From: Methylococcales bacterium
GTDB taxonomy: Bacteria > Pseudomonadota > Gammaproteobacteria > Methylococcales > Methylomonadaceae
NCBI GenBank assembly: GCA_030753675.1
Contig: JASMBU010000001.1
Span: forward strand, 124,001-188,000
DNA length: 64,000 nucleotides
Reading direction: 5' to 3'
Made by a program: the position numbers and the translations under genes. The notes below the pieces were generated by a model that worked only from the letters and a program-made list of their open reading frames with translations, was not told where the DNA came from and made no database searches. Shown piece by piece: positions 29,795 through 38,325 of this stretch (its first letter is position 1; each line of letters begins with the position of its first letter).

Positions 29795-30679
29795 GTGATG
29801 AATAAAAAATTATTAGCACATAAAATTGCAGAGTTTAGCGGCAGAATCTTTGAAATTGAGAAAATCATCCCTGTTAGTGGTGGGAGTATTAATGCCTCTT
29901 ATCAAATTGTAGGGGGCAAACAGCGGTATTTTATTAAATTAAACGACGCTGATTTACTGTCGATGTTTGAGGCTGAATATGCTGGCTTAGAGGCGCTTTA
30001 TTCAACCCAAACGGTTTCAGTGCCACAGCCACTCTTGAGTGGCGTTGTCGATGATAGAAGTTTTTTGTTGTTGACCTTTGTAGAATTTGGCTCGAACACA
30101 GCTCAGTCTGCGCAGTCTTTAGGTGAACAATTAGCAGAGCTTCATCGCTTAGAGCAGCCTTTTTTCGGCTGGCACAGAGATAATACCATTGGGTCTACCG
30201 TGCAAAAAAACAGCGCTAGAACGGATTGGCTAGTTTTCTGGCAGGATCAGCGACTAGGGTTTCAGTTGGAACTGGCTCTTCGTAATGGCTATGGGTGCCG
30301 ATTGCAACAATCGGGACAAGCCTTGAAGGAGATTATGGCGGTCTTTTTTACCGATTATCAACCGATGCCATCTTTATTGCATGGGGATTTATGGGCGGGG
30401 AATGTGGCTGTAGATAAAATGGGTTTGCCGATTATCTTTGATCCAGCTTGTTACTACGGTGATCGTGAGACTGATATGGCAATGACCGAGTTATTTGGTG
30501 GATTTAGTGCGGGGTTTTATAGCGCTTATAACGCATCATTTGAACTAGATGCGGGGTATTGTGTACGTAAGAATCTTTATAATTTGTATCATATTTTGAA
30601 TCATTTAAATTTATTTGGTGCGGGTTATCTGAATCAGGCACAGAATCTTATTGATCAACTATTGGCTGAAGTCAAATAA
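29795..30679 (+). CDS. Fructosamine kinase family protein
   Basis: A 294-residue kinase of the FN3K/YniA family, with aminoglycoside phosphotransferase-like fold. Seen: the nucleotide loop VSGGSINASYQI, the lysine in RYFIKLN, LGEQLAELHRLEQPFFGWHRDNTIG split over residues 106-133, and the catalytic loop LLHGDLWAGN followed by FDPACYYGDRETDMAM. These enzymes repair glycated proteins by phosphorylating fructosamines or ribulosamines. It lies 17 bases after tupA, but no functional link is evident. A strong terminator follows. Confidence 0.88.
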   Translation: MMNKKLLAHKIAEFSGRIFEIEKIIPVSGGSINASYQIVGGKQRYFIKLNDADLLSMFEAEYAGLEALYSTQTVSVPQPLLSGVVDDRSFLLLTFVEFGSNTAQSAQSLGEQLAELHRLEQPFFGWHRDNTIGSTVQKNSARTDWLVFWQDQRLGFQLELALRNGYGCRLQQSGQALKEIMAVFFTDYQPMPSLLHGDLWAGNVAVDKMGLPIIFDPACYYGDRETDMAMTELFGGFSAGFYSAYNASFELDAGYCVRKNLYNLYHILNHLNLFGAGYLNQAQNLIDQLLAEVK

Positions 30680-30712
30680 AACCGTTCTGCACTTGACACA
30701 ACGGTTTTATTT
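30674..30712. terminator. Bidirectional terminator between convergent genes
   Basis: A perfect 13-base inverted repeat, AAATAAAACCGTT (30674-30686) and AACGGTTTTATTT (30700-30712), with a 13-base loop. Both strands therefore end in a T-rich tract after a stem, serving the kinase gene on the left and the exported-protein gene on the right. The stop codon of the left gene lies inside the first arm. Confidence 0.85.
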
Positions 30713-30721
30713 GGAATAGTT

Positions 30722-31654
30722 TTAGTGTGTTTCTTTATACCAACTGTAGAAGAAGTATCCAGCACCGATCAAGAAAAGTAAGGCGAAAATCCATTTAATG
30801 TAGACCCCGCTCTCTTTTTCTTTTACGGTATCTTTAAATTGAAATTTTGTTAAGACACCGAGGCTGGGGTCTTTTAAGTCAATCGTAATTTTGTTTGCGG
30901 CTAAGTTAGTGAATTGGATTTCACCGCCATCAAAGGCTTTACTGTTTCTTTTTCCGCCGCCGCGACTATGCGGGATGATAGATGAATTGCTAAAAGTCGC
31001 CTGTGAGATTGCGTCAGCCAGTTCTTTTTCTATGGTTCGAGTATCTTTGTTTATGGTTGCAATACGGATAGGTTGCCCGTTATCAATACTAATGGTAATA
31101 CCACCGCCAGTTGCTTGAGTTTGTTTAGGTGGAGCAAAAGCGTCAATATAGGCAATATCAGCAAAGTAGACCATATCCACAGAGAAATTAATAGCAGCGG
31201 CTCCAAAGGATTGTCCGGCCAAGTCATAAGTTAATTTTTGGTTGGAGTAGTCTCTGAAAGTGACGCGGGTAAATGCGAAATTGGCATTATTGGTGATAGT
31301 AACTTCTGGTTGTTTTTTAGGACTTTCAGCGCTAATACCCCGTGAGTCTGGGTAAAGCTCTGCGAGCGAATCAAGGATGGCTGATTTTAATTTTTTAGCC
31401 GAGCTGAGTGCGGTATCTGGGCGAAATGTATCGGGGCCAGTAATAAAAGCCATGCCAGTAGATTCATACGTTCTATCATTATTATGGCGAAACTGGACCG
31501 TTAAGGAGAATAAGGAATCGCCTGTTTTTGTAATAGGACCTTCCACAGAGACATGAATCTTATCTTGTCCGGCAGCCGATGCATGTACCCATTCGAGCGG
31601 TAATAAACAAAGCCCAATCATCAGTGTAAAGGTTTTTATTTTGTAAGTGATCAA
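30722..31654 (-). CDS. Unrecognised exported protein with C-terminal membrane anchor
   Basis: A 310-residue protein with an N-terminal signal (residues 1-26, ending VHASA), a beta-rich, low-cysteine middle, and a single C-terminal transmembrane helix (about 286-304) followed by a short basic tail YSWYKETH. The middle has a glycine/serine stretch around SRGGGKRNSKAFDGG and a possible immunoglobulin-like section after it. I recognise no family. The topology predicts a periplasmic domain held on the inner membrane. It is a single gene, ended by a strong terminator, with no operon partner. Confidence 0.72.
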   Translation of the reverse strand: MITYKIKTFTLMIGLCLLPLEWVHASAAGQDKIHVSVEGPITKTGDSLFSLTVQFRHNNDRTYESTGMAFITGPDTFRPDTALSSAKKLKSAILDSLAELYPDSRGISAESPKKQPEVTITNNANFAFTRVTFRDYSNQKLTYDLAGQSFGAAAINFSVDMVYFADIAYIDAFAPPKQTQATGGGITISIDNGQPIRIATINKDTRTIEKELADAISQATFSNSSIIPHSRGGGKRNSKAFDGGEIQFTNLAANKITIDLKDPSLGVLTKFQFKDTVKEKESGVYIKWIFALLFLIGAGYFFYSWYKETH

Positions 31655-31824
31655 GAGAGTCTCCTGTCTTTAATGGTTAATTTGTACTAAGCCATTAAAG
31701 TAATGGCTTTTAGTATAAAATATTTTAGCTAATTATATCTGACAAAGCGATAGGGCAAATTGCCACATAAAAATAAGTTAAAACAATGAACGAATGACTG
31801 AGAGTCAATATTCTCTTGTTTGGC

Positions 31825-32536
31825 TTATATGTTATCAGATTGTTTTGTAGAAAATCGGCATAGGGTTAAAAAAAACGCGCCTGCTGAGGCAAATAACATG
31901 CACATAACCATAATCTGGTAACGTGCTGCAATGGCAGGTGCAATCCCTGATAATATTTGTCCACTCATCATGCCGGGTATGGAGACTAAACCAACAGCGA
32001 AAAGCGAATTGGTTATGGGTATAAGAGCTGTACTAAAGGCAATGTTACGGCTTGTTGATAGCTTTGTTGATGAGCCAGTTCGTTATTGAATCTTTCGTCC
32101 GCAAGGCTGATAGCATTCATCGCATTAGCAAAAATCATTCCTGACAGAGGAATGATGAATTGAGGTTGATACCAAGGCAATAATTGTAATACCCCAAAGA
32201 TTATAATGGCTAGTGTGATGCCGCCACCGAGTGAAATGGCGAGTAGTGCCTTAAAGAAGAGATCTCTGCGTTGCTGTTGAACTTCATTTAAGGCGATCCA
32301 ACTGGCAGCCACAACCATGACGAGTAAAACAACAACAATCACCCACGGCGTTTCAGTGTTGAATAGGAAAGTTAGGCAATAGCCGATTGTAAATAATTGC
32401 AGCCACATTCTAGATAGCGCATAAAGGTTTTTTTTATTCCTAGAGACCAATGAATAAAAAAGGCGAGAATCAATGCAACTGGGATGAATGAAATGACTAA
32501 GTTGAGTGTTGAAATTTGTGTAATAACAGAGTCCAT
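31825..32536 (-). pseudogene. fetB: Broken FetB-type permease (UPF0014)
   Basis: Three frames are needed to read a FetB-like iron-export permease. The first, from ATG 32536 (MDSVITQIST), gives the first helix up to HWSLGIKK and breaks in an eight-A run (32429-32436 region); one added A joins it to NLYALSRMWLQLFTIGYCL. The second runs to NNELAHQQSYQQA and ends early. The last (RNIAFSTALIPITNS, then GLVSIPGMMSGQILSG) continues to TAA at 31825. Compared with E. coli FetB about 14 residues are missing at the second break, so at least that lesion is a real deletion. No fetA is adjacent. Confidence 0.8.
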
Positions 32537-32619
32537 GAATGGTTTTTTAATACAGCTGCAAGTGTTTCGGCCGTAAAATAATTAGCCGTAGGCCGCTGTT
32601 TCACTCACCATAAAAGCTT

Positions 32620-33279
32620 TCAATATTCCTTTAATCTTTCAATATCCAAGATCTCAAAACTTTTCCCGACTACCTTAATTAACTTTTCTTGCGTTAATTG
32701 CTGCAGGATTCTGGAGAATGTCTCAGGCCGTATCGACAATCTTGATGCAAGCACTGTTTTTGGTGTATTCCATTGCAATTGGCAAGGGGAAATAGCATTA
32801 GTAGGAAGCTCTCTCAACAAAAACTGAATAACACGCATTTTTGCATTTTGCAGACTTAACTGATCAATTTCCTGAACTAAACCATGCAAGCGCTTGCTCA
32901 TATAGCCTAAAATTTTTAAGCTAGTTTTAGGCGAATGTTCTAGTAAATCTCTAAACATTGCCATTTCTACTCTAATTAAACGACTTTCAGTTATAGCTTG
33001 GGCATTAACTGGATAAAAACCACCATCAATAAACATCATAGCCTCAGCAAATGTTTGCTTTGCTCTGATTAATTCAATGACTTTTTCAACGCCATCGGGT
33101 GATAAGCGATATAACTTAATGTCGCCCGTTTCTAACATATAAAAATAATCAGCCTTTTGTTGCTGTCGAAATAACACCTCGCCTTGCTTTAACTCAATAA
33201 CTTTAGAACCAGCTAGAACTCGTGTGAACTGTTCTTTATTAAAAGCAGAAAAAAGTATATTTTGACGCAAAACATCCAT
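32620..33279 (-). CDS. Crp/Fnr-family regulator, Dnr/NnrR-like
   Basis: About 219 residues: an N-terminal cyclic-nucleotide-binding-type sensor domain (VLFRQQQKADYFYMLETGDIKLYRL), a long dimer helix, and a C-terminal winged helix with the recognition helix RPETFSRILQQL. The N-terminal cysteines of FNR are absent, so it does not carry an FNR iron-sulfur cluster; this and the neighbouring hcp suggest a heme/NO-sensing Dnr-type factor. A GTG at 33294 is in frame, but would abut the operator; the ATG at 33279 is preferred. It probably controls the divergent hcp-hcr genes. Confidence 0.82.
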   Translation of the reverse strand: MDVLRQNILFSAFNKEQFTRVLAGSKVIELKQGEVLFRQQQKADYFYMLETGDIKLYRLSPDGVEKVIELIRAKQTFAEAMMFIDGGFYPVNAQAITESRLIRVEMAMFRDLLEHSPKTSLKILGYMSKRLHGLVQEIDQLSLQNAKMRVIQFLLRELPTNAISPCQLQWNTPKTVLASRLSIRPETFSRILQQLTQEKLIKVVGKSFEILDIERLKEY

Positions 33280-33294
33280 TATTTTTTCGATCAC

Positions 33295-33336
33295 TTGATT
33301 TAAATCAATGACAGTATAAACTTGCGCGAATATATT
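33295..33336 (+). promoter_or_regulatory. FNR/Dnr box with class-II style promoter for hcp
   Basis: A perfect 14-base palindrome TTGATTTAAATCAA lies at 33295-33308, exactly the TTGAT-N4-ATCAA consensus. A TATATT at 33331-33336 is placed as a -10 element such that the box would centre near -41.5 from the expected start (about 33343), the position of class-II FNR-type activation. It also lies 16 bases upstream of the regulator's preferred ATG, so the regulator may control itself. Confidence 0.8.
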
Positions 33337-33369
33337 AGCACTTCATTATATTTTGCTTGGGAGAGTCTT

Positions 33370-35037
33370 ATGTTTTGCTATCAATGCGAACAAACAACAC
33401 GTTCAGAAAATGGAGACGGCTGCGGTTCTGAGGGTGTCGGAATTTGCGGTAAAGATGCCACTACCTCAGATTTACAAGATTTATTAGTTTATGCCATTAA
33501 AGGCATAGCGCAGTATGCAAAACGTGCACGTGAGCTTGGTAAAACGGATAATCAAGCTGATAGCTTTATCCTTTATGGCTTATTTACTACTCTAACCAAT
33601 GTTAATTTTTCTACACCTAAATTTGTTACTTTAATTCAGCAAGCAGCAGAACACCGTGACCGTGTTAAATCACTTTATGAGGAAGCAGCTAAAGCACAAG
33701 GTATAACAGCTGATTCATTACAAGGACCAGCCTCATGGAAACCTGCTGCAACACAATCGGCCTTAGAAATACAGGCTCAATCAGCTGTAATAAATAAAGA
33801 TCTGGAAACTGTTGGCGAGGATATTGTTGGTCTAAGAGCTATGATGCTTTATGGTTTAAAAGGGGTTGCTGCTTATGCCTATCACGCCTATGTTTTAGGC
33901 GGTGAGGATCAAGAAATTTATGCAGGAATTGAAAAAAATCTGGATTTCCTAGCTGACGAACCAACAGACGCTTCTGCATTACTGGCAGGTAATTTAGAAG
34001 TTGGCAGTATTAATTTAAAAGTAATGGAAGTTCTGGACGGTGCTAATACAGGCAGTTTTGGTGCTCAAGAACCCGCTCAGGCAAGAGTCTCACCAATAAA
34101 AGGTAAAGCCATTCTTGTTAGCGGTCATGATATGAAAGACCTTCATGACTTGCTTGAACAAACCAAAGATATGGGTATAAATATTTACACTCACGGTGAA
34201 ATGTTACCTGCACATGCCTATCCAAAACTACGTGCATATAGCCACTTAACTGGAAACTATGGTAGTGCCTGGCAAAATCAACATGCTGAATTTGCTGCAT
34301 TCCCTGGCCCTATCCTAATGACTTCTAATTGTCTGATCGAACCCACGCCTGCCTATAGAAACCGTATTTTTACTGCGGGACCAGTTGGCTGGCCAGGTGT
34401 TCGTCATATTGAAAGCCATGATTTTACCCCTGTTATTCAAGTTGCAAAAGCAATGCCTGGATATGAGGAAGATGCAGAAGAAAAATCTATAACAGTTGGC
34501 TTTGGGCGTCATGCTGTACTGGGTGTTGCCGATAAAGTTATTGAAGCTGTAAAAGGTGGTGATATCCGTCATTTCTTTCTGGTCGGTGGCTGTGATGGTG
34601 CTGCACCAGGGCGTAATTATTACACTGAGTTGGCAGAACAAACACCTGATGATTGTGTGATATTAACTTTGGGATGTGGGAAATACCGCTTCCATGAACA
34701 AGATTTTGGTGATATCGGTGGCATTCCACGATTACTGGATATTGGTCAATGTAATGATGCTTATTCTGCCATTCAAATTGCCAGTGCTTTAGCTGATGCA
34801 TTTGACTGTGAAGTGAATGAACTCCCTCTGTCCATGATGATTTCATGGTTTGAACAAAAAGCAGTAGCTGTTTTATTAGCCTTATTGTCACTTGGAATTA
34901 AAGGCATTCATTTAGGCCCTACACTTCCTGCATTTTTAACACCAACAGTGATAGATATCTTGGTAAAAGAATTTGATATTAAACCAAATGGTATCGCGGC
35001 TGATGATTTGGCCGCTGCATTGAAAAAGGCGGCTTAA
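33370..35037 (+). CDS. hcp: Hybrid cluster protein (hydroxylamine/NO reductase)
   Basis: A 555-residue cytosolic iron-sulfur protein, reported to reduce NO or hydroxylamine and to act in S-nitrosylation. The N-terminal cluster motif is C3-X2-C6-X11-C18-X7-C26, close to the E. coli-like spacing (X11, X6). Downstream, [83 protein letters not shown] (in parts) supply the hybrid-cluster ligands. An upstream in-frame start at 33322 is rejected because ATG 33370 has GGGAGAG and begins MFCYQCEQT as in the family. hcr follows. Confidence 0.94.
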   Translation: MFCYQCEQTTRSENGDGCGSEGVGICGKDATTSDLQDLLVYAIKGIAQYAKRARELGKTDNQADSFILYGLFTTLTNVNFSTPKFVTLIQQAAEHRDRVKSLYEEAAKAQGITADSLQGPASWKPAATQSALEIQAQSAVINKDLETVGEDIVGLRAMMLYGLKGVAAYAYHAYVLGGEDQEIYAGIEKNLDFLADEPTDASALLAGNLEVGSINLKVMEVLDGANTGSFGAQEPAQARVSPIKGKAILVSGHDMKDLHDLLEQTKDMGINIYTHGEMLPAHAYPKLRAYSHLTGNYGSAWQNQHAEFAAFPGPILMTSNCLIEPTPAYRNRIFTAGPVGWPGVRHIESHDFTPVIQVAKAMPGYEEDAEEKSITVGFGRHAVLGVADKVIEAVKGGDIRHFFLVGGCDGAAPGRNYYTELAEQTPDDCVILTLGCGKYRFHEQDFGDIGGIPRLLDIGQCNDAYSAIQIASALADAFDCEVNELPLSMMISWFEQKAVAVLLALLSLGIKGIHLGPTLPAFLTPTVIDILVKEFDIKPNGIAADDLAAALKKAA

Positions 35038-35159
35038 GTTCTTTACTAATAGGACCTACTGAATAATTTGCAGGGCATTAAAATATAATTGATACCCTGC
35101 ATTATCTCAGAGTTTATTGTTTTTTCAATCACAAACCATTTACTCACTTAGGAAACCCT

Positions 35160-36188
35160 ATGAGTCACAAAATCACCATATCGACACGAGATAACCATCA
35201 ATTTGAATTTTATTGTAATGACAAACAAAATGTTCAGGATGCCGCTGAAGCAGCAAACCTTTACCCTCCTTTTGGTTGTAAATCGGGCGTTTGCGGTGCT
35301 TGCCTTGGCACCTGTAAAACTGGTAATTATCAGTTAGATAGCTATAGTGATGAAGTTTTATCAGCAGACGCAGCTAAAAATGGTGATGTCTTATTATGCT
35401 GTGCTATTCCTGAATCAGATCTACAAATCACCCTACCCTATGATGCTGAATGCATCCAGCAAACTTTAAGTGCTCCCCGAGATGCTGAAATTATTAGCAT
35501 AGAAAAAATTGCAGAACGCACTTTTAAGGTTGTTTTGCAATTACAGGATGATCCAGAAGTTGGTTTGGCATTTGACTTTGAACCTGGGCAATTTGTCGAA
35601 CTGGAAATACCCAATTTAGACTTAATGCGTGCATATTCCCTATCTAATACTCCTAATTGGGAGGGTCGTTTGGAGTTTTTAATTCGCTTACAGCCCAATG
35701 GAAAATTCTCTAATTTTTTACAACAAACAGCGATTGGGCAACATATATTAGTTCATGCACCTTCAGGGGGTTTTGTTATCAACAAACAAAGTGCTAATCC
35801 ACGTTGCTTTATTGCTGGTGGCACAGGTTTATCACCTTTCTTATCTATTTTAAGCAGAATGGCAGAATGGGCTGAAAACCATCCCACCCATTTATTTTTG
35901 GGGGTTAATAATGAAGCAGAAATATTGTGCCAACAAGAACTTACAATGCTACAACAAAGCTTGCCTCACTTAACTGTAGAAATATGTGTATGGAAACCAG
36001 AAGATAACTGGAAAGGATTTATCGGCACACCAGTCGATGCTTTTAAAGCGCACCTTGAGAAAAATGGCTCAGCAACTGATGTTTACCTCTGCGGCCCGTC
36101 CATTTTAGTTGAAGTATCAACTCAGGCTGCACTGGAAGCGGGTGTAAATAAAGAACACATCTATAGCGAACGCTTTGTTTCTTCCTAA
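35160..36188 (+). CDS. hcr: NADH oxidoreductase partner of Hcp, ferredoxin-first type
   Basis: A 342-residue flavoprotein reductase. The N-terminal plant-type 2Fe-2S domain has C40-X4-C45-X2-C48 and C80; then comes the FAD domain (RAYSLSNTP) and the NAD domain (GGTGLSPFLSIL, CGPSILVEV). E. coli Hcr has the ferredoxin at the C-terminus; here it is at the N-terminus, as in MmoC/XylZ-type reductases. The assignment as Hcp's reductase rests on adjacency (122 bases downstream) and shared promoter region, not on the domain order. Confidence 0.82.
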   Translation: MSHKITISTRDNHQFEFYCNDKQNVQDAAEAANLYPPFGCKSGVCGACLGTCKTGNYQLDSYSDEVLSADAAKNGDVLLCCAIPESDLQITLPYDAECIQQTLSAPRDAEIISIEKIAERTFKVVLQLQDDPEVGLAFDFEPGQFVELEIPNLDLMRAYSLSNTPNWEGRLEFLIRLQPNGKFSNFLQQTAIGQHILVHAPSGGFVINKQSANPRCFIAGGTGLSPFLSILSRMAEWAENHPTHLFLGVNNEAEILCQQELTMLQQSLPHLTVEICVWKPEDNWKGFIGTPVDAFKAHLEKNGSATDVYLCGPSILVEVSTQAALEAGVNKEHIYSERFVSS

Positions 36189-36277
36189 ACCCACCAATAA
36201 CTGTAGTATGGTGGTATAGTGAATTTGGCCACCTAACAAGGGATGTTATGATCATCTCTAAGCAATTAGGTGAATTA

Positions 36278-36391
36278 ATGAAAAAACGTACAAGATCAAC
36301 TTTTAGACTGTAAGCATCCCAGTTAGTGGTCGGCCAAAATTACACCGTTCGTGAAGCTGCCAAAGCCATGAATGTAAGTGTTTCAACTATG
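36278..36391 (+). pseudogene. IS3-family transposase OrfA remnant
   Basis: Translation from ATG 36278 gives MKKRTRSTF, RL, a stop, then ASQLVVGQNYTVREAAKAMN and VSVSTM. This is the helix-turn-helix start of an IS3-group OrfA, which normally reads KKRTR.TF.PEFRLEA.QLVVDQ.Y.V.EAAKAM. Four codons (.PEF) are missing and the Glu codon after RL is now TAA. Similarity stops near 36391. No orfB, second inverted repeat or target duplication is seen. It lies at the right edge of the skew-inverted island. Confidence 0.75.
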
Positions 36392-36430
36392 GTTACGGCT
36401 CTCTTGATGTCGGATTCACTGAACAGCCGT

Positions 36431-36790
36431 TTACCAGCTCAGTAGTAGCCATTTGGGTAGGCGTGAACCTTTTTCAAGATCAGAATGGCGCATTTCCATA
36501 TTGCCATCACCATCAATATCGACCAGATAATAGGGTGGGCCGTACTCAGGTACGATCTTAACTTTATAGAGTTCACCGTTAACGCGGTATTCATGGATGG
36601 TTTTGCCAGCGCGCCGAATAATTGTAATATCGGGAACCACCATGTTGTCGCCACTTTGAACGGGCAGTGGTAGTTCTGGTGGCTCAGGTAGCGGTACGGG
36701 TTCTGCCAAGGTTTGTGCAGATAAGCTGTGTAAAGGCCCCATTAAAGTGAGGGCAGTAGCTAAATAATATCTCAATGTTAAGTGCTTCAT
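36431..36790 (-). CDS. DUF2782 family exported protein
   Basis: A 119-residue protein with an N-terminal signal (about residues 1-25, ending LSAQT), a proline-rich linker (PVPLPEPPELPLP), and a C-terminal DUF2782 domain with RRAGKTIHEYRVNGELYKVK and PPYYLVDIDGDGNMEMR. The last part reads like a calcium-binding-like DxDxDG loop but could be coincidental. Length is typical. Function unknown. It is monocistronic, with an inverted repeat ACGGCT/AGCCGT (36395-36430) after the stop as a possible weak terminator. Confidence 0.83.
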   Translation of the reverse strand: MKHLTLRYYLATALTLMGPLHSLSAQTLAEPVPLPEPPELPLPVQSGDNMVVPDITIIRRAGKTIHEYRVNGELYKVKIVPEYGPPYYLVDIDGDGNMEMRHSDLEKGSRLPKWLLLSW

Positions 36791-36994
36791 TTTAATGATA
36801 ATACCATAGCTAAATGACTGCCTCCAATAACTTAATATAGAGCCCGTAACAGGAAAAAATGGTTTGAACTTGTTTTAGGGGGCTAGAACACGTATGGTTT
36901 TGCCCTGAATAATGACATTATTCGCTATAATGCTATTTCAGTTATGCAGAGCCAAATGGTGTTGGTTCTACGCACATGTAAGGGATAAAGTGAA

Positions 36995-38299
36995 ATGACC
37001 GGTGAAAAAGAGCTTCATAAAATTGTTATTGTCGGCGGTGGCGCTGGAGGTTTGGAACTGGCATCCAGTCTAGGTCGAAAGTTGGGGCGCAATAACAGGG
37101 CGGAAATTACCTTAGTAGACGCATCCTATACGCATATTTGGAAGCCGTTGTTGCATGAAGTGGCTGCTGGTTCTTTTGCGGAAGCGGATGAAATAGAATA
37201 CTTAGCGCAAGCGCATCGTTGTCATTTCCAGTTTCGTTTAGGGCGTATGGAAGGTCTCGATCGAGAAAATAAAGCGATCTTTGTGAGTCCAACAGTCACA
37301 AGAAATGGTGACGAAATTATTCCGAAGCGGGTTTTTAATTACGACACGTTGGTTATTAGTGTCGGTAGCGTTAGTAATATATTTAATGTCAGTGGCGTTA
37401 ATGAGCACTGTTTATTTCTTGATACGCCTTATCAGGCTTATCGTTTTCAGAAAAGACTGGTTGAGCGTTATATTCGGACGCATACCAAGGATCAAAGTAA
37501 AAATAAATGTTTGTCTATTGCTATTATCGGAGCAGGGGCGACAGGCGTTGAATTATCAGCAGAGCTTTTAGATGTTAAGAAACAGTTTTCAATGTATGGC
37601 TTGGATGACATTACGGTTAAAGTAACGATTATCGATACGGCAACTCGATTATTGCCGGCACTCTCGGATAAATTGGCCTTAGCTGTTCATAAGCAGTTAC
37701 TTAAGCTCGGTGTAGAATTAAGATTAGGTCAGCAAGTGGTAGGCGTAACAGAAAAAGGGGTGCGTTTAAAGAACGGTGATATTGTTTTGGCTGATATTAA
37801 AGTCTGGGCAGCAGGAATTAAAGGTCCTGATTGGTTAGCGGATTTAGACGGTTTAGACGTTAATAGGATTAATCAGTTGGTTGTTAAGCAGACGTTGGAA
37901 ACCACAGAAGATGGTGATATTTTTGCAATGGGTGATTGTGCCGCTTGCCCATGGCCAGGACATGACCGGACTGTACCGCCGCGAGCACAAGCAGCGCATC
38001 AACAAGCGAGCATCTTGGCAAAGACATTGATTAATCGTGTTCAAGGTACGCATGAAACGATTGAGTATATTTACCGTGATTATGGCTCATTAGTTGCTCT
38101 GGGGCGGTATTCAACGGTGGGTAGTTTAATGGGTAATTTGATGGGTTCTGTGAACGTTGGAGGGCTTCTTGCCCGTTTAGTTTATTTGTCGTTATATAAA
38201 ATGCATCAAATAGCTATTCATGGTTATTTTCGAACGGTGATGTTAACGTTATCTAATTTGTTTAGGCGTAGTACGCATGCGCGTATTAAAATGCACTAG
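36995..38299 (+). CDS. ndh: Type II NADH dehydrogenase (NDH-2)
   Basis: A 434-residue single-subunit flavoprotein that oxidises NADH and passes electrons to quinone without proton pumping. Two Rossmann motifs are seen: VGGGAGGLELASSLG (residues 13-27) for FAD and IIGAGATGVELSAELLD for NADH. The HIWKPLLHEVAAGSF segment and GDCAACPWPG are NDH-2 signatures. The C-terminal region has amphipathic membrane-binding helices. A TATAAT lies at 36926-36931 upstream. Confidence 0.94.
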   Translation: MTGEKELHKIVIVGGGAGGLELASSLGRKLGRNNRAEITLVDASYTHIWKPLLHEVAAGSFAEADEIEYLAQAHRCHFQFRLGRMEGLDRENKAIFVSPTVTRNGDEIIPKRVFNYDTLVISVGSVSNIFNVSGVNEHCLFLDTPYQAYRFQKRLVERYIRTHTKDQSKNKCLSIAIIGAGATGVELSAELLDVKKQFSMYGLDDITVKVTIIDTATRLLPALSDKLALAVHKQLLKLGVELRLGQQVVGVTEKGVRLKNGDIVLADIKVWAAGIKGPDWLADLDGLDVNRINQLVVKQTLETTEDGDIFAMGDCAACPWPGHDRTVPPRAQAAHQQASILAKTLINRVQGTHETIEYIYRDYGSLVALGRYSTVGSLMGNLMGSVNVGGLLARLVYLSLYKMHQIAIHGYFRTVMLTLSNLFRRSTHARIKMH

Positions 38300-38325
38300 T
38301 TTTTTAAGATTTTATTGGGATAGTT

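Larger units (their letters stand above)
32600..36280. other. Composition-skewed island carrying the hcp-hcr module
   Basis: Across most of the window the plus strand is visibly G- and T-rich whichever strand the genes use. Between about 32.6 and 36.2 kb this is reversed: the plus strand is A- and C-rich in both the minus-strand regulator and the plus-strand hcp and hcr. The block lies between the decayed fetB on the left and an IS3 transposase remnant on the right. This suggests a segment inserted or inverted relative to the replichore. Boundaries are by eye only. Confidence 0.5.

Noticed and set aside
35160-36188. Reductase component of a soluble methane monooxygenase (MmoC)
   Set aside because: Domain order matches, but no mmoX/Y/Z or other oxygenase genes are nearby, and the gene follows hcp, which fits the Hcr role better.
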